The notes under the pieces: model-generated | The model's database searches: none | Seen by the model: only the letters and a program-made list of their open reading frames with translations | What the model was told of the DNA's origin: nothing | Source: UBA4877 sp002399345 | GTDB taxonomy: Bacteria > Bacillota > Thermoanaerobacteria > Thermoanaerobacterales > UBA4877 | Assembly (NCBI GenBank): GCA_036752905.1 | Contig: DAIORT010000001.1 | Location: 186,001 to 250,000 of the forward strand | Reading direction: 5' to 3' | DNA: 64,000 nucleotides | Shown here: in pieces, positions 18,327-27,310 of the stretch | Numbering within the stretch: position 1 is the stretch's first letter | Layout: each line of letters opens with the position of its first letter | Made by a program: the position numbers and the translations under genes

Positions 18327-18405
18327 ATAAAACTCCTCCTTAATAAAAGTATTTGGTTTTACGTTTTATGGACTAATGTTAAGTGTATCGGATAATAACT
18401 ATATT

Positions 18406-19491
18406 CTATGCTAAACCCATAAATCCTTCTTTTATTAAATCATCTGCATACAATTTCTTATTAAATTCCTTACAATTGTCATTATATTCAACTTTTACCG
18501 TTTCATTAGGCAGCTTTTTATTCTGTGCCACCACTACTTCGCAATTTAGCTTTTTTCTGAATATATCAATATTACGCCTTTTGTTACCCACGAGTTTTGA
18601 TGTCATGACGGGATTCACAGAGATTTTAATAACTTCATCTTCGGCAACATCACCAAGATAATGTAGAACCATATCACATATAAGCGACGATTCCACCAGC
18701 TCGCCGAGGTTTGAAGCAAAGGGCCCGGCAACCACGTCGGCTTTATCATTGATGCTGTCGGTTGTTTGCAACCCCAGGCGGATTATTGGAATATCTGCAA
18801 AGGTAAATAATATCATGATATCTTTGCAGATCTTTATCGTTTCTTCTATTGTAAGCGGCTTATAAGTTTTATTACAAAAAAGTTTTTCCAGATAGGTGTT
18901 CTTAATGACAAGGGTAGGATACAATCTAACAAAATCTGCCTTCATAGAAATAATTTGCTTCGCAGTCATTATATCCTTGCTATAGTCATCATCCGGCAGG
19001 CCGATCATCATTTGCAGGCCTAATTTAAATGGGTAGTTTTTTATCATTGTAGACGCAACCCTGGTATCCTCCGGAGTATGACCCCTATGTGAGGCTGCCA
19101 GCACGCCGTCATCCATTGATTGCAGTCCCAGTTCGACTGCCGTTACACCACATTCAAGTAAATTCTGTAAAATATCATTGTCTATATAGTCGGGCCGGGT
19201 TGAAAGTCTGATACCCTGTATGACTCCCCTATCCTTATATTTTTTTGCCACCGAAAGAAGTTCCCTCTGACGCGATATCGGTATTCCGGTAAAGCTTCCG
19301 CCAAAAAAACCAACTTCTATATAAGAATCAAGAGGTATGGTTTTAAGATAAGTGTCTATAATGCTTTTTACATATTTGGCATTAACAGGATCCAGATTTC
19401 CGGTAATGGAATACTGATCGCAGTATACGCATTTATACGGGCATCCCTCCTGTGGTACAAATATAGGTATTGTATAATGTCTTTTTTTCAT
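18406..19491 (-). CDS. Radical SAM protein, Elp3-like
   Basis: Predicted radical S-adenosylmethionine enzyme of 361 aa. Cys17, Cys21 and Cys24 form the CxxxCxxC cluster motif (GCPYKCVYC). GFFGGSFTG, STRPDYID and GLQSMDDGVL resemble the Elp3/oxygen-independent coproporphyrinogen oxidase-like group. No acetyltransferase domain is present, so it is shorter than true Elp3. The substrate is unknown. Its ATG overlaps the rnc stop by 4 bases; such a gene next to rnc recurs in Clostridia, which suggests an RNA-related role (inference). Confidence 0.8.
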   Translation of the reverse strand: MKKRHYTIPIFVPQEGCPYKCVYCDQYSITGNLDPVNAKYVKSIIDTYLKTIPLDSYIEVGFFGGSFTGIPISRQRELLSVAKKYKDRGVIQGIRLSTRPDYIDNDILQNLLECGVTAVELGLQSMDDGVLAASHRGHTPEDTRVASTMIKNYPFKLGLQMMIGLPDDDYSKDIMTAKQIISMKADFVRLYPTLVIKNTYLEKLFCNKTYKPLTIEETIKICKDIMILFTFADIPIIRLGLQTTDSINDKADVVAGPFASNLGELVESSLICDMVLHYLGDVAEDEVIKISVNPVMTSKLVGNKRRNIDIFRKKLNCEVVVAQNKKLPNETVKVEYNDNCKEFNKKLYADDLIKEGFMGLA

Positions 19492-20165
19492 ATGGTTTGG
19501 AATTTATCCAGGGCCTCCTTTGCAGCATTTTGTTCAGCTTCTTTTTTTGTTTTACCCATACCCTTTCCTACTAATGACTCATTCATAACAGCTTGCATAT
19601 AAAAAGTCTTGTCATGATCCGGGCCCGTCTCTTTTATTACTTCATAAGTAATCTCATAACCTTTTTTTTGTGCAAATTCCTGCAGACGTGATTTATAGTC
19701 CAGCGCATCCGAATTGTATATCTCATCAAAATCATTGAGGACAAAAGTCATTATGAATTTTCTTGCACAGTCTAAACCGCCGTCCAGATAGATTGCTCCT
19801 ATAAGTGCCTCAAAGGTATCTGCTAAAATGGACGTACGCTTTCTCCCCCCGCTTGATTCTTCACCATGGCTCAATTTTAGCTGATTTCCTAATTCAAGTC
19901 TTGCTGATTTTTTTGAAAGGTTTGTCTCACAAACAAGTAATGCACGTAATTTTGACAGATTTCCTTCATCTATCTCCGGCAATTTTTTATATATAAATTC
20001 CGTGACGACCAAACTCAAAACAGAGTCTCCCAAAAATTCCAACCGTTCATTAGAATTTAATTTTTTTTGTTCATTTGCATAGGAACTGTGGGTAAAAGCT
20101 AATTCCAGCAGATTTTTGTTGCTGAACTTATATCCTATTGTTTTTACTACCGTATCATATTTCAT
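19488..20165 (-). CDS. rnc: Ribonuclease III
   Basis: Double-strand-specific endoribonuclease for rRNA and mRNA processing. The 225 residues contain the signature NERLEFLGDSVL (39-50), with catalytic acidic residues, a second acidic site around DTFEALIGAIYLDGG, and a C-terminal double-stranded RNA-binding domain (GPDHDKTFYMQAV...KKEAEQNAAKEAL). It is 17 bases after fabF; the fatty acid genes-rnc-smc-ftsY linkage is classic for Firmicutes. Confidence 0.97.
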   Translation of the reverse strand: MKYDTVVKTIGYKFSNKNLLELAFTHSSYANEQKKLNSNERLEFLGDSVLSLVVTEFIYKKLPEIDEGNLSKLRALLVCETNLSKKSARLELGNQLKLSHGEESSGGRKRTSILADTFEALIGAIYLDGGLDCARKFIMTFVLNDFDEIYNSDALDYKSRLQEFAQKKGYEITYEVIKETGPDHDKTFYMQAVMNESLVGKGMGKTKKEAEQNAAKEALDKFQTI

Positions 20166-20182
20166 TTAATCATATCATCCAT

Positions 20183-21427
20183 TCAATCAGAATATTTCTT
20201 GAAGGCTAAGGTTGCGTTCTGACCACCAAATCCAAAGGTATTTTTGAGAGCATAATTAATATCAAGTTTCCTACCGGTATTTGGCACATAATCCAGATCA
20301 CAATCGGGATCGGGTGTTTTTAAGTTTATGGTAGGCGTAGCAAAATCATTATAGATGGAAAGAACCGTAGCAATAGATTCTATGCCGCCTGCACCCCCCA
20401 ATAGATGTCCGGTCATTGATTTAGTGGACGAAACCGCAAGTTTATATGCATGATCTTTAAACACGGTTTTTATTGCCATTGTTTCATATTTATCGTTTAA
20501 TTCCGTTGATGTACCGTGAGCATTGATGTACTGAACATCATCCGGTGAGATACCCGCATCATTTATTGCATTATGCATGGCTCTGGCCGCTCCTTCTCCA
20601 TCCGGGGCAGGAGCCGTTATGTGGTATGCATCGGCGGTAAGACCATAACCTACAAGCTCGGCATATATTCGCGCTCCCCGCTTTAATGCATGAGAAAGTT
20701 CCTCCAGTATTAAAATACCCGAGCCCTCTCCCATTATAAAACCGTCTCTTTGAGCATCAAAAGGCCTGCTGGCTTCGCTGGGAACCTCGTTTTTTGTTGA
20801 CATTGCTTTCATAGAGCAAAATCCTGCAAATGACATTGGGGTAATTGCTGCTTCCGCGCCTCCGGTAATGATCATATCAGCCTCTCCGTTTTGTATGAAT
20901 CTATAAGCAGCGCCGATGGCATTTGTCCCTGATGCACATGCACTCACGGTTGTTTCGTTTATACCCTTTACTCCATACATAATGGCTATTTGTCCGGCAG
21001 CCATATTAGAGATCATCATAGGGATAAAAAACGGGCTTACTCTTCCCGGCCCTCTGTCATAGAAGACATGGAACTGTTTCTCCAGGGTTTCAATCCCTCC
21101 AACGCCCGTACCCATTACAACGCCTACTCTTTCGCTGTCTTCTTTCGAGATATCAAGCGTTGCGTCGTCAAGCGCCATTCCTGTAGCTGCAACTGCAAAT
21201 TGAGTAAACCTATCCATCCTCTTGGCGTCTTTTTTATCTATATAATCAACTGGGTCAAAGTTTTTAACCTCACCTCCTATTTTCGTACGAAATTCGGAAG
21301 CATCAAACTTAGTTATATTATCGATACCCGATTTGCCTTCTTTAAGCGCATTCCAGTATTCACTAGTCCCTATGCCTATGGGGGTGATTGCGCCTAATCC
21401 CGTAACCACTACTCTCTTTTTATCCAT
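20183..21427 (-). CDS. fabF: 3-oxoacyl-[acyl-carrier-protein] synthase II
   Basis: Condensing enzyme that extends acyl-ACP with malonyl-ACP. The 414 residues have catalytic Cys164 in VSACASGTNA and the two histidines in NAHGTSTELND and KSMTGHLLGGAGG. The start ATG follows AGGAGGTTACTT. It is the last fatty acid gene of the operon. No fabZ or acetyl-CoA carboxylase gene is in the window, so those steps are encoded elsewhere. Confidence 0.97.
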   Translation of the reverse strand: MDKKRVVVTGLGAITPIGIGTSEYWNALKEGKSGIDNITKFDASEFRTKIGGEVKNFDPVDYIDKKDAKRMDRFTQFAVAATGMALDDATLDISKEDSERVGVVMGTGVGGIETLEKQFHVFYDRGPGRVSPFFIPMMISNMAAGQIAIMYGVKGINETTVSACASGTNAIGAAYRFIQNGEADMIITGGAEAAITPMSFAGFCSMKAMSTKNEVPSEASRPFDAQRDGFIMGEGSGILILEELSHALKRGARIYAELVGYGLTADAYHITAPAPDGEGAARAMHNAINDAGISPDDVQYINAHGTSTELNDKYETMAIKTVFKDHAYKLAVSSTKSMTGHLLGGAGGIESIATVLSIYNDFATPTINLKTPDPDCDLDYVPNTGRKLDINYALKNTFGFGGQNATLAFKKYSD

Positions 21428-21464
21428 AAGTAACCTCCTACTCGCATTAGTACAAATTGTTTAA

Positions 21465-21486
21465 AGTCCCGCTCCAAGGCGGGACT
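21465..21486 (-). terminator. Intercistronic hairpin after acpP
   Basis: Perfect 8-bp GC-rich stem (AGTCCCGC / GCGGGACT, 6-base loop) starting four bases after the acpP stop codon. The tail TTTAAACAATTT is only weakly T-rich. This could be a leaky terminator or a 3' stabiliser that keeps acpP mRNA in excess over fabF. Confidence 0.55.
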
Positions 21487-21489
21487 GAA

Positions 21490-21729
21490 TTATTCCTCTT
21501 CATCGGTATGAGCCTTTATATACTCTACAGCATCATTCACAGTGGTGATTTTTTCTGCATCCTCATCAGGTATTTCGATATCAAACTCTTCTTCAAGGGC
21601 CATAACCAATTCCACTACATCCAGAGAATCAGCTCCAAGATTGTCTATAAAGGAAGATTCTAAGGTGACTTCTTCAGGTTCAACACCTAACTGCTCGGCA
21701 ATTATTTCTTTTATTTTATCAAAAACCAT
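21490..21729 (-). CDS. acpP: Acyl carrier protein
   Basis: Carries growing acyl chains on phosphopantetheine. The 79 residues begin MVFDKIKEIIAEQL; Ser35 in GADSLDVVEL is the attachment site. The protein is strongly acidic. The start follows GGAGGTGAAATA; a longer frame that starts upstream of the binding site is rejected. It lies between fabG and fabF with a strong hairpin after the stop. Confidence 0.97.
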   Translation of the reverse strand: MVFDKIKEIIAEQLGVEPEEVTLESSFIDNLGADSLDVVELVMALEEEFDIEIPDEDAEKITTVNDAVEYIKAHTDEEE

Positions 21730-21782
21730 TATTTCACCTCCTCCCACAATGTTGAAACAAAAGTTGTAACATATAAAATATA

Positions 21783-22526
21783 TTACATTACCATTCCGCC
21801 GTCAATATGTATAACCTGCCCTGTAATATAATCAGAATATGGCGACACAAGGAAGGTAATCACATTTGACACGTCTTCAGGTGTTCCAAAACGGCCAAGC
21901 GGGATGGTTTTAAGCATTTCCTGCCTTAAATCTTCTTTTAACTCCTTAGTCATTTGGGTATCTATAAAACCGGGTGCTATTGCATTTACATTTATTCCCC
22001 GTGAAGAAAATTCTTTGGCTGCAGATTTGGTAAGTCCGATAATACCGGCTTTGGATGCTGAATAATTGGCCTGGCCGGTGTTTCCTACAATGCCGATAAC
22101 AGAGGCGGTATTAACTATTTTACCATACCTGTTTTTCAGCATATACCGCGATGCTCCCTTAATACAATTAAATGCACCTTTCAAATTTGTATTGATAACC
22201 TTATCCCAATCATCGTCACTCATTCGAAGTATTAATTTATCCTTTGTTACACCTGCATTATTAATCAGTATATCAATTTTCCCATACGTATCGACAGTAA
22301 ACTTCATCATATCTTTAACATTGGAGAAGTCAGAAACATCAGCCTTATACGGTGCTGCTTCACCACCGCCGGCCTTAATCATTTCTACAACCCCCTCGGC
22401 GGCATCCGGTCGGTGTGCATAATTAACTATTACTTTAGCACCCAACCCGGACAGTTTTATTGACGTAGCCCGTCCTATACCCCTGGCACCTCCAGTAACT
22501 ACGGCAACTTTATCATTTAAAAACAT
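21783..22526 (-). CDS. fabG: 3-oxoacyl-[acyl-carrier-protein] reductase
   Basis: NADPH-dependent short-chain dehydrogenase of the elongation cycle. About 247 residues: nucleotide-binding TGGARGIG at 11-18, NNAG, and the catalytic NYSASKAG with Tyr and Lys; the C-terminus ends GQVIHIDGGMVM. The start ATG follows GGTGATTAT; the longer in-frame start at 22544 is not used. It is placed between fabD and acpP, the usual order. Confidence 0.97.
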   Translation of the reverse strand: MFLNDKVAVVTGGARGIGRATSIKLSGLGAKVIVNYAHRPDAAEGVVEMIKAGGGEAAPYKADVSDFSNVKDMMKFTVDTYGKIDILINNAGVTKDKLILRMSDDDWDKVINTNLKGAFNCIKGASRYMLKNRYGKIVNTASVIGIVGNTGQANYSASKAGIIGLTKSAAKEFSSRGINVNAIAPGFIDTQMTKELKEDLRQEMLKTIPLGRFGTPEDVSNVITFLVSPYSDYITGQVIHIDGGMVM

Positions 22527-22540
22527 ATAATCACCATTCC

Positions 22541-23476
22541 TCATAAGTTTAGCGCTTCCAATGTTTTATTTAATGTATCTATGTTTTCTACATTTAATAT
22601 GGTGACACTTCTATCAATCTTTTTGATAAAACCGCTGAGCGCCCGGCCCGGCCCTACTTCAACAAATGTGTTTATACCGTCTTTTATCATAAGTCTTATG
22701 GTATCTTCCCAGAGCACCGGATGACTAACCTGTTTAATGAGGAGATCTCTTATCTCACTCTCACTTTTGATATATTCACCTGTCACATTTGTTATAACCG
22801 GTATAGTTAAATGTCTAAACTTAATATTATCTAAGTCAACCGATAGCTTTTCACCGGCAGGTTTTAACAGGCTGCAATGAAACGGTGCACTGACTGATAA
22901 ATTTACTACCCTGCGTGCTCCCATTTCTTTAACAATCACAGAAGCCCTTTCAATTGCCTTAAGCTCGCCGGAAATCACTATTTGCCCCGGGCAATTTAAA
23001 TTTGCAGGCTCAACAACTCCCACATCCGATGCTTTCTTGCATGCAAGCTCAACTTTATCTCTTTCAAGACCTAATACTGCCGCCATTCCACCAACCCCCA
23101 AGGGGACGGCTTCCTGCATATATTTCCCGCGCCGCGAAACCAATCTCACCGCATCTTTAAAATCCAAAGCACCGGAAATAACCAAAGAGCAATATTCACC
23201 TAAACTCAAACCGGCAGTAATATCAGGTTTGATTCCTTTTGATTCAAGAATCTTATATGTAGCCAAGCTCATAGTAAGTATAGCCGGCTGTGTTATTTCT
23301 GTTTTTATAAGCTCATCTTTGGGACCTTCAAAGCATAATTTCTTAATATCATAACCCAACGCCTCGTTGGCAGCGTCAAATACATCCTCAGCTAAAGAGA
23401 AATTTTCTGCCAGATCCTTTCCCATCCCGGGATACTGGGCCCCCTGGCCAGGAAATACAACTGCCAATTTCATCAT
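22541..23476 (-). CDS. fabD: Malonyl-CoA:ACP transacylase
   Basis: Transfers malonyl groups from CoA to ACP. About 311 residues starting MMKLAVVFPGQGAQYPGMG; the nucleophile Ser is in GLSLGEY, with the catalytic His in SAPFHCSLL. The ATG pair follows GGAGGTAGTATCA, and the GGAGG overlaps the fabK stop, so the two are tightly coupled. The longer reading from 23491 lies inside fabK and is rejected. Confidence 0.96.
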   Translation of the reverse strand: MMKLAVVFPGQGAQYPGMGKDLAENFSLAEDVFDAANEALGYDIKKLCFEGPKDELIKTEITQPAILTMSLATYKILESKGIKPDITAGLSLGEYCSLVISGALDFKDAVRLVSRRGKYMQEAVPLGVGGMAAVLGLERDKVELACKKASDVGVVEPANLNCPGQIVISGELKAIERASVIVKEMGARRVVNLSVSAPFHCSLLKPAGEKLSVDLDNIKFRHLTIPVITNVTGEYIKSESEIRDLLIKQVSHPVLWEDTIRLMIKDGINTFVEVGPGRALSGFIKKIDRSVTILNVENIDTLNKTLEALNL

Positions 23477-23481
23477 TGATA

Positions 23482-24423
23482 CTACCTCCATTCTTTAATC
23501 CTGTCAAGTAATCCGTCCGTCTCATTCATAATGTCATCTATAATCTGTTTGCATGGTTTTATGTCATGTATCATCCCTGCAATTTGTCCAGACATCACCG
23601 AACCCTGTTTTACATCACCATCTACTGCTGCAGCTTTAAGCTTACCCGTACCCAGCTTTTCCAATATTTCGGTTTCAACATGCTGCTTTTCAAGTTTTTC
23701 ATATTCTCGCGTAAGTTCATTTTTTAGTACCCTGACCGGATGACCGGTAGACCTTCCCGTAACTACTGCGTCCCTATCTTTTGCCTTTACAATTGCGTCC
23801 TTATATTTTTGATTTACCGTGCATTCCTTTGAGGCCACAAATCTCGTGCCCATCTGTATACCATCGGCACCTAACGCCAAGGCTGCAACAATACCTCTTC
23901 CATCAGCTATGCCGCCAGCTGCCACAACCGGTATATCAACGGCATCTACGACCTGCGGCACCAAAGTCATGGTAGTAAGCTCACCGACATGTCCCCCTGA
24001 TTCCGTACCCTCGGCTATTACCGCATCTACCCCATCTCTTTCCATCCGTTTAGCCAAAGCTACCGACGGCACTACGGGAAGCACTTTTATACCGGCATCT
24101 TTTAACTTATCAACGTATTTTCCGGGATTTCCCGCACCGGTAGTTATTACCGGTACCTTCTCTTCGTATACAACCTGCATTACATCTTCTGCAAAAGGCG
24201 ACAGCAGCATAACATTTACTCCAAAAGGCCGTTTTGTTAAGCTTCTAGCTTTTTTTACCTGTTCCTTCACAAATTCCCCCGGAGCATTGCCGGCGCCTAT
24301 AATGCCCAGACCGCCTGCGTTTGAAACAGCAGCGGCTAATTCAGCCGTTGCCACCCAAGCCATGCCGCCTTGAATAATTGGGTAATCAATATTCAAAACA
24401 TCACATAACCTTGTTCTTAACAT
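23482..24423 (-). CDS. fabK: Enoyl-[acyl-carrier-protein] reductase II (FMN-dependent)
   Basis: Flavin-dependent enoyl-ACP reductase of the nitronate monooxygenase/TIM-barrel family, the alternative to FabI. The 313 residues contain YPIIQGGMAW, NAGGLGIIGAG, the GGHVGE segment and VAAGGIADGRGI and ALGADGIQMGTRF of the FMN site. Its place inside the fab operon, with no fabI in view, supports FabK rather than a nitronate monooxygenase. Confidence 0.93.
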   Translation of the reverse strand: MLRTRLCDVLNIDYPIIQGGMAWVATAELAAAVSNAGGLGIIGAGNAPGEFVKEQVKKARSLTKRPFGVNVMLLSPFAEDVMQVVYEEKVPVITTGAGNPGKYVDKLKDAGIKVLPVVPSVALAKRMERDGVDAVIAEGTESGGHVGELTTMTLVPQVVDAVDIPVVAAGGIADGRGIVAALALGADGIQMGTRFVASKECTVNQKYKDAIVKAKDRDAVVTGRSTGHPVRVLKNELTREYEKLEKQHVETEILEKLGTGKLKAAAVDGDVKQGSVMSGQIAGMIHDIKPCKQIIDDIMNETDGLLDRIKEWR

Positions 24424-24433
24424 GATTTTCCTC

Positions 24434-25438
24434 CTATTTGTTCCATTTAAGAATTACCGAGGCATACGTCAAACCGGTTCCAAATGCGGTAAGTAATAAA
24501 CAGTCTCCTTTTTTCAAAGAAGAATTTCTATATAATTCGTCCAGTGCAATTGGTATAGATGCCGATGAGGTGTTGCCATACTTATCAATATTGATATAAA
24601 CCTTTTCTTCTGAGAGATCTATTCTCTTCATAGCAGCTTCAATAATCCTTATATTTGCCTGATGCGGGACAAATATATCTATATCATCAGTCGTAAGTCC
24701 TGCCTTATCTAAAACCTTTAGTGAAGCATCACCCATTACCCTTACTGCAAATTTGAAAACTTCTTTGCCATCCATGTGTATGGTATGAAGCTTATTTTTT
24801 ACTGTTTCTTCAGATGCCGGCATCCTCGAACCGCCTGCCGGAAGCAACAGGTGTTTACCACCGTCACCGTCTGCACCAAGCACTGAGGAAACAATACCCA
24901 AACCTCTCTCAGTCCTGCCAAGAACAGCTGCAGCGGAACCGTCGCCAAAAAGCACACATGTTCCACGATCATCCCAATTTGTAATTTTTGACATAATTTC
25001 ACTGGCAACAACCAGTATATGTTTGTACATACCCGACTTAATAAACTGATTAGCCACCGTTATCGCATATAAAAACCCGGAGCAACCGGCTTCAAGATCA
25101 AAAGCAGCTGAATTTACAGCACCAAGATTACTCTGGACAACACAAGCCGTGGCAGGAAAATTTGCATAATCAGGTGAATTTGTCGATACAATGATAAGAT
25201 CTATATCTTTAACATCCAGGGAAGCGTCGCTCAACGCTTTTTTAGCGGCTTCGGTTGCAATATCAGAAGCAGCTTGGGTATCATCCACAATATGTCTTTC
25301 TTTAATGCCTGTACGTGAAGTAATCCATTCATCACTGGTATCGACTGTTTTTTCCAGATCCTTATTCGTAAGTATCTTTTTAGGGACATAACTTCCAATT
25401 CCCATTATACCCGTTGTATATCTACCATCCATAGTCAT
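24434..25438 (-). CDS. fabH: 3-oxoacyl-[acyl-carrier-protein] synthase III
   Basis: Starts fatty acid synthesis by condensing acetyl- or branched acyl-CoA with malonyl-ACP. The 334 residues show catalytic Cys119 in EAGCSGFLYA, the His of PHQANIRI and the Asn of YGNTSSAS. The ATG overlaps the plsX stop by 4 bases. Together with fapR and plsX it forms the front of the lipid operon. Confidence 0.97.
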   Translation of the reverse strand: MTMDGRYTTGIMGIGSYVPKKILTNKDLEKTVDTSDEWITSRTGIKERHIVDDTQAASDIATEAAKKALSDASLDVKDIDLIIVSTNSPDYANFPATACVVQSNLGAVNSAAFDLEAGCSGFLYAITVANQFIKSGMYKHILVVASEIMSKITNWDDRGTCVLFGDGSAAAVLGRTERGLGIVSSVLGADGDGGKHLLLPAGGSRMPASEETVKNKLHTIHMDGKEVFKFAVRVMGDASLKVLDKAGLTTDDIDIFVPHQANIRIIEAAMKRIDLSEEKVYINIDKYGNTSSASIPIALDELYRNSSLKKGDCLLLTAFGTGLTYASVILKWNK

Positions 25439-26439
25439 TTCACTCCTATATTAGAAACTTGAACCTTTAGGTTATTTAACACATCATTTTTAACAAATAT
25501 CCGCGCTTGACGAACCGCATTTAAAAACGCATGTGAATCCGAACTCCCGTGGGCTTTAATAACAGCCCCGTTAATGCCCAATAGCGGTACGCCGCCATAT
25601 TCTTTATAATCCATCCTTTTTAAGATATTTTTAAAACCGTCCTTTAACAATAATGCTCCGAGTTTGGTAAGGTGATTTTTCATCATTTCTTCTTTAAGCA
25701 ATTCAATAATAAGCGAGGCTATCCCTTCCATGGATTTTAAAACAGCGTTGCCTACAAAACCATCACATACCAAAATATCACATTTACCGTATGGAATATC
25801 TCGCCCCTCAACATTACCTACAAAATTAATCTGAGCATCACTTAATAATTTATAAGTACGTTTAGTAAGATCATTGCCCTTTCCTTCTTCTGCACCTACG
25901 TTTAACAGTCCAATTCTCGGCCTTTTGATGTCCAGCACCTCTTCGACATATGCAGAGCCCATCACGGCAAATTGAAGAAGATTCACAGGCTTGCAATCCG
26001 TGTTTGAGCCACTGTCGGCCATTATTACTAAACCGGTTTTAGTCGGTATAGGGCTAACCAGGGCAGGGCGATCAACATTTGAAATTCGGCCCAACTTTAA
26101 CAATCCACCGGCCATCAAGGCTCCCGTATTGCCCGCCGATACAAAAGCATCTATTTTATTATGCTTCAAGTAGTCCAGGCCGCAAACCATTGAGGAATTT
26201 TTTTTATTCTTTATGGCGGCAACCGGTGCGTCATCATTAGATATGATTTCTTCGGTATTTATTATTTCAATTCTATCTAACGACCCATCGCCATGGGAAT
26301 TTACCTCTGTTAGTAACTTGTCCTTATCGCCGAAAAGGACTATACTCACATCATCAAACTCGTTTAAAGCCAACAAGCCGCCGCTTACTGTTTCATGTGG
26401 TGCATAGTCACCCCCCATTGCATCAATTCCTATTTTCAT
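25435..26439 (-). CDS. plsX: Phosphate acyltransferase PlsX
   Basis: Makes acyl-phosphate from acyl-ACP for phospholipid synthesis (PlsX/PlsY pathway). The 334 residues begin MKIGIDAMGGDYAP, a signature for the family, and carry SAGNTGALMAGG and DGFVGNAVLKS. The start ATG lies 17 bases inside the 3' end of fapR, after GGAGGAGATAGCCTAA. The overlap suggests co-translation with its regulator. Confidence 0.97.
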   Translation of the reverse strand: MKIGIDAMGGDYAPHETVSGGLLALNEFDDVSIVLFGDKDKLLTEVNSHGDGSLDRIEIINTEEIISNDDAPVAAIKNKKNSSMVCGLDYLKHNKIDAFVSAGNTGALMAGGLLKLGRISNVDRPALVSPIPTKTGLVIMADSGSNTDCKPVNLLQFAVMGSAYVEEVLDIKRPRIGLLNVGAEEGKGNDLTKRTYKLLSDAQINFVGNVEGRDIPYGKCDILVCDGFVGNAVLKSMEGIASLIIELLKEEMMKNHLTKLGALLLKDGFKNILKRMDYKEYGGVPLLGINGAVIKAHGSSDSHAFLNAVRQARIFVKNDVLNNLKVQVSNIGVK

Positions 26440-27019
26440 TTAGGCTATCTCCTCCATCAGTGTCCAGACTAACAAGTATGAATTTTCCCCGAAACACTTC
26501 CAGCCTCTTCACTTTGATTTTTACCCAGACAAAATATTTATTACTGCGTTGTTTTGTTACTTCAGCCTTTCCTATTAATTTATCTCCAAGTCTTACCGGG
26601 TGTTTATATTTTATATTAGCCACCCCTATTAGTGCGACATCCGCATCTATTACGGCTATAGCAAGAGATTCAGCCTGAGCGTAAATAAAATGGCCTCTAA
26701 CAACCTGGCTTTTTTCAAATACCATGTCTTTTGTAGGCTCAAAGATGGATATTCCAGATTTACCTAATTCCAAATCCAATAGTTCCCCAATGATTTCCGT
26801 ACCCTTTATCGATTTTAATTTACTGTAATTCTCTTTAGCCGCAATTTTTAACCTTCCGCGCAGATCTGGTATACCCAGCTTCATCCTATCCAACCTGATC
26901 GTCGGTACACTTACTCCAAAAAAGCACGCCAGTTCTTTATCTGTCAGAAAGGGTTCTTCAGCCAGTTTTGAACATAGTTCGCTCTGTCTTTTTAATTTAG
27001 GTAAACTGTTAGACGACAT
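26423..27019 (-). CDS. fapR: Fatty acid and phospholipid biosynthesis regulator FapR
   Basis: Malonyl-CoA-sensing repressor of the fab/pls genes. About 198 residues: an N-terminal DeoR-like HTH (FLTDKELACFFGVSVPTIRLDRM, partly quoted; residues about 25-50) and a C-terminal hotdog domain (about 80-190, GHFIYAQAESLAIAVID...PVRLGDKL). The start follows GGAGTGAAATAT. As first gene of the operon it is probably autoregulated, but I could not see a convincing long inverted-repeat operator in the 67 bases between its start and the rpmF terminator. Confidence 0.93.
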   Translation of the reverse strand: MSSNSLPKLKRQSELCSKLAEEPFLTDKELACFFGVSVPTIRLDRMKLGIPDLRGRLKIAAKENYSKLKSIKGTEIIGELLDLELGKSGISIFEPTKDMVFEKSQVVRGHFIYAQAESLAIAVIDADVALIGVANIKYKHPVRLGDKLIGKAEVTKQRSNKYFVWVKIKVKRLEVFRGKFILVSLDTDGGDSLNENRN

Positions 27020-27086
27020 ATATTTCACTCCAGGTCATATTACCAACTAATAAAAGAATATCATAAAAAAAAGTTAATAGCAATAT

Positions 27087-27118
27087 AAAAAAGTAATAGG
27101 TTAACCTATTACTTTTTT
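27087..27118 (-). terminator. Rho-independent terminator of the pta-ackA-yceD-rpmF unit
   Basis: Perfect 32-base palindrome (16 + 16), AAAAAAGTAATAGG... with a CTATTACTTTTTT right arm, one base after the rpmF stop codon. The terminal T-run on both strands makes it work in either direction. It separates rpmF from fapR. Confidence 0.85.
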
Positions 27119-27119
27119 A

Positions 27120-27293
27120 TCAGTCTGCAATTACCTTTTTACCATCATAATAGCCGCAGTTTTTACAAACTCTGTGCGGCATCATTAATTCATGGCACTG
27201 TGGACATTCAACCAACGTGGGATGGGTCAATTTAAAATGAGCCTTCCTGCTCCGTGTTCTTGCTTTGGACCATTTCCTTTTAGGTACAGCCAT
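27120..27293 (-). CDS. rpmF: 50S ribosomal protein L32 (zinc-binding form)
   Basis: 57-residue ribosomal protein starting MAVPKRKWSKARTR. Cys30, Cys33, Cys43 and Cys46 form the zinc ribbon, so this is the C+ (zinc-dependent) type. The start ATG follows GGAGGTGTCATAT. It is preceded by yceD, as in most bacteria, and followed at once by a strong terminator. Confidence 0.97.
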   Translation of the reverse strand: MAVPKRKWSKARTRSRKAHFKLTHPTLVECPQCHELMMPHRVCKNCGYYDGKKVIAD

Positions 27294-27310
27294 ATATGAC
27301 ACCTCCTTGT

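Noticed and set aside
27020..27086. Possible FapR operator upstream of fapR (TTAGTTGGTA...TGACCTGG)
   Set aside because: The half-sites pair poorly and do not form the long inverted repeat known for FapR; autoregulation remains likely on family grounds only.
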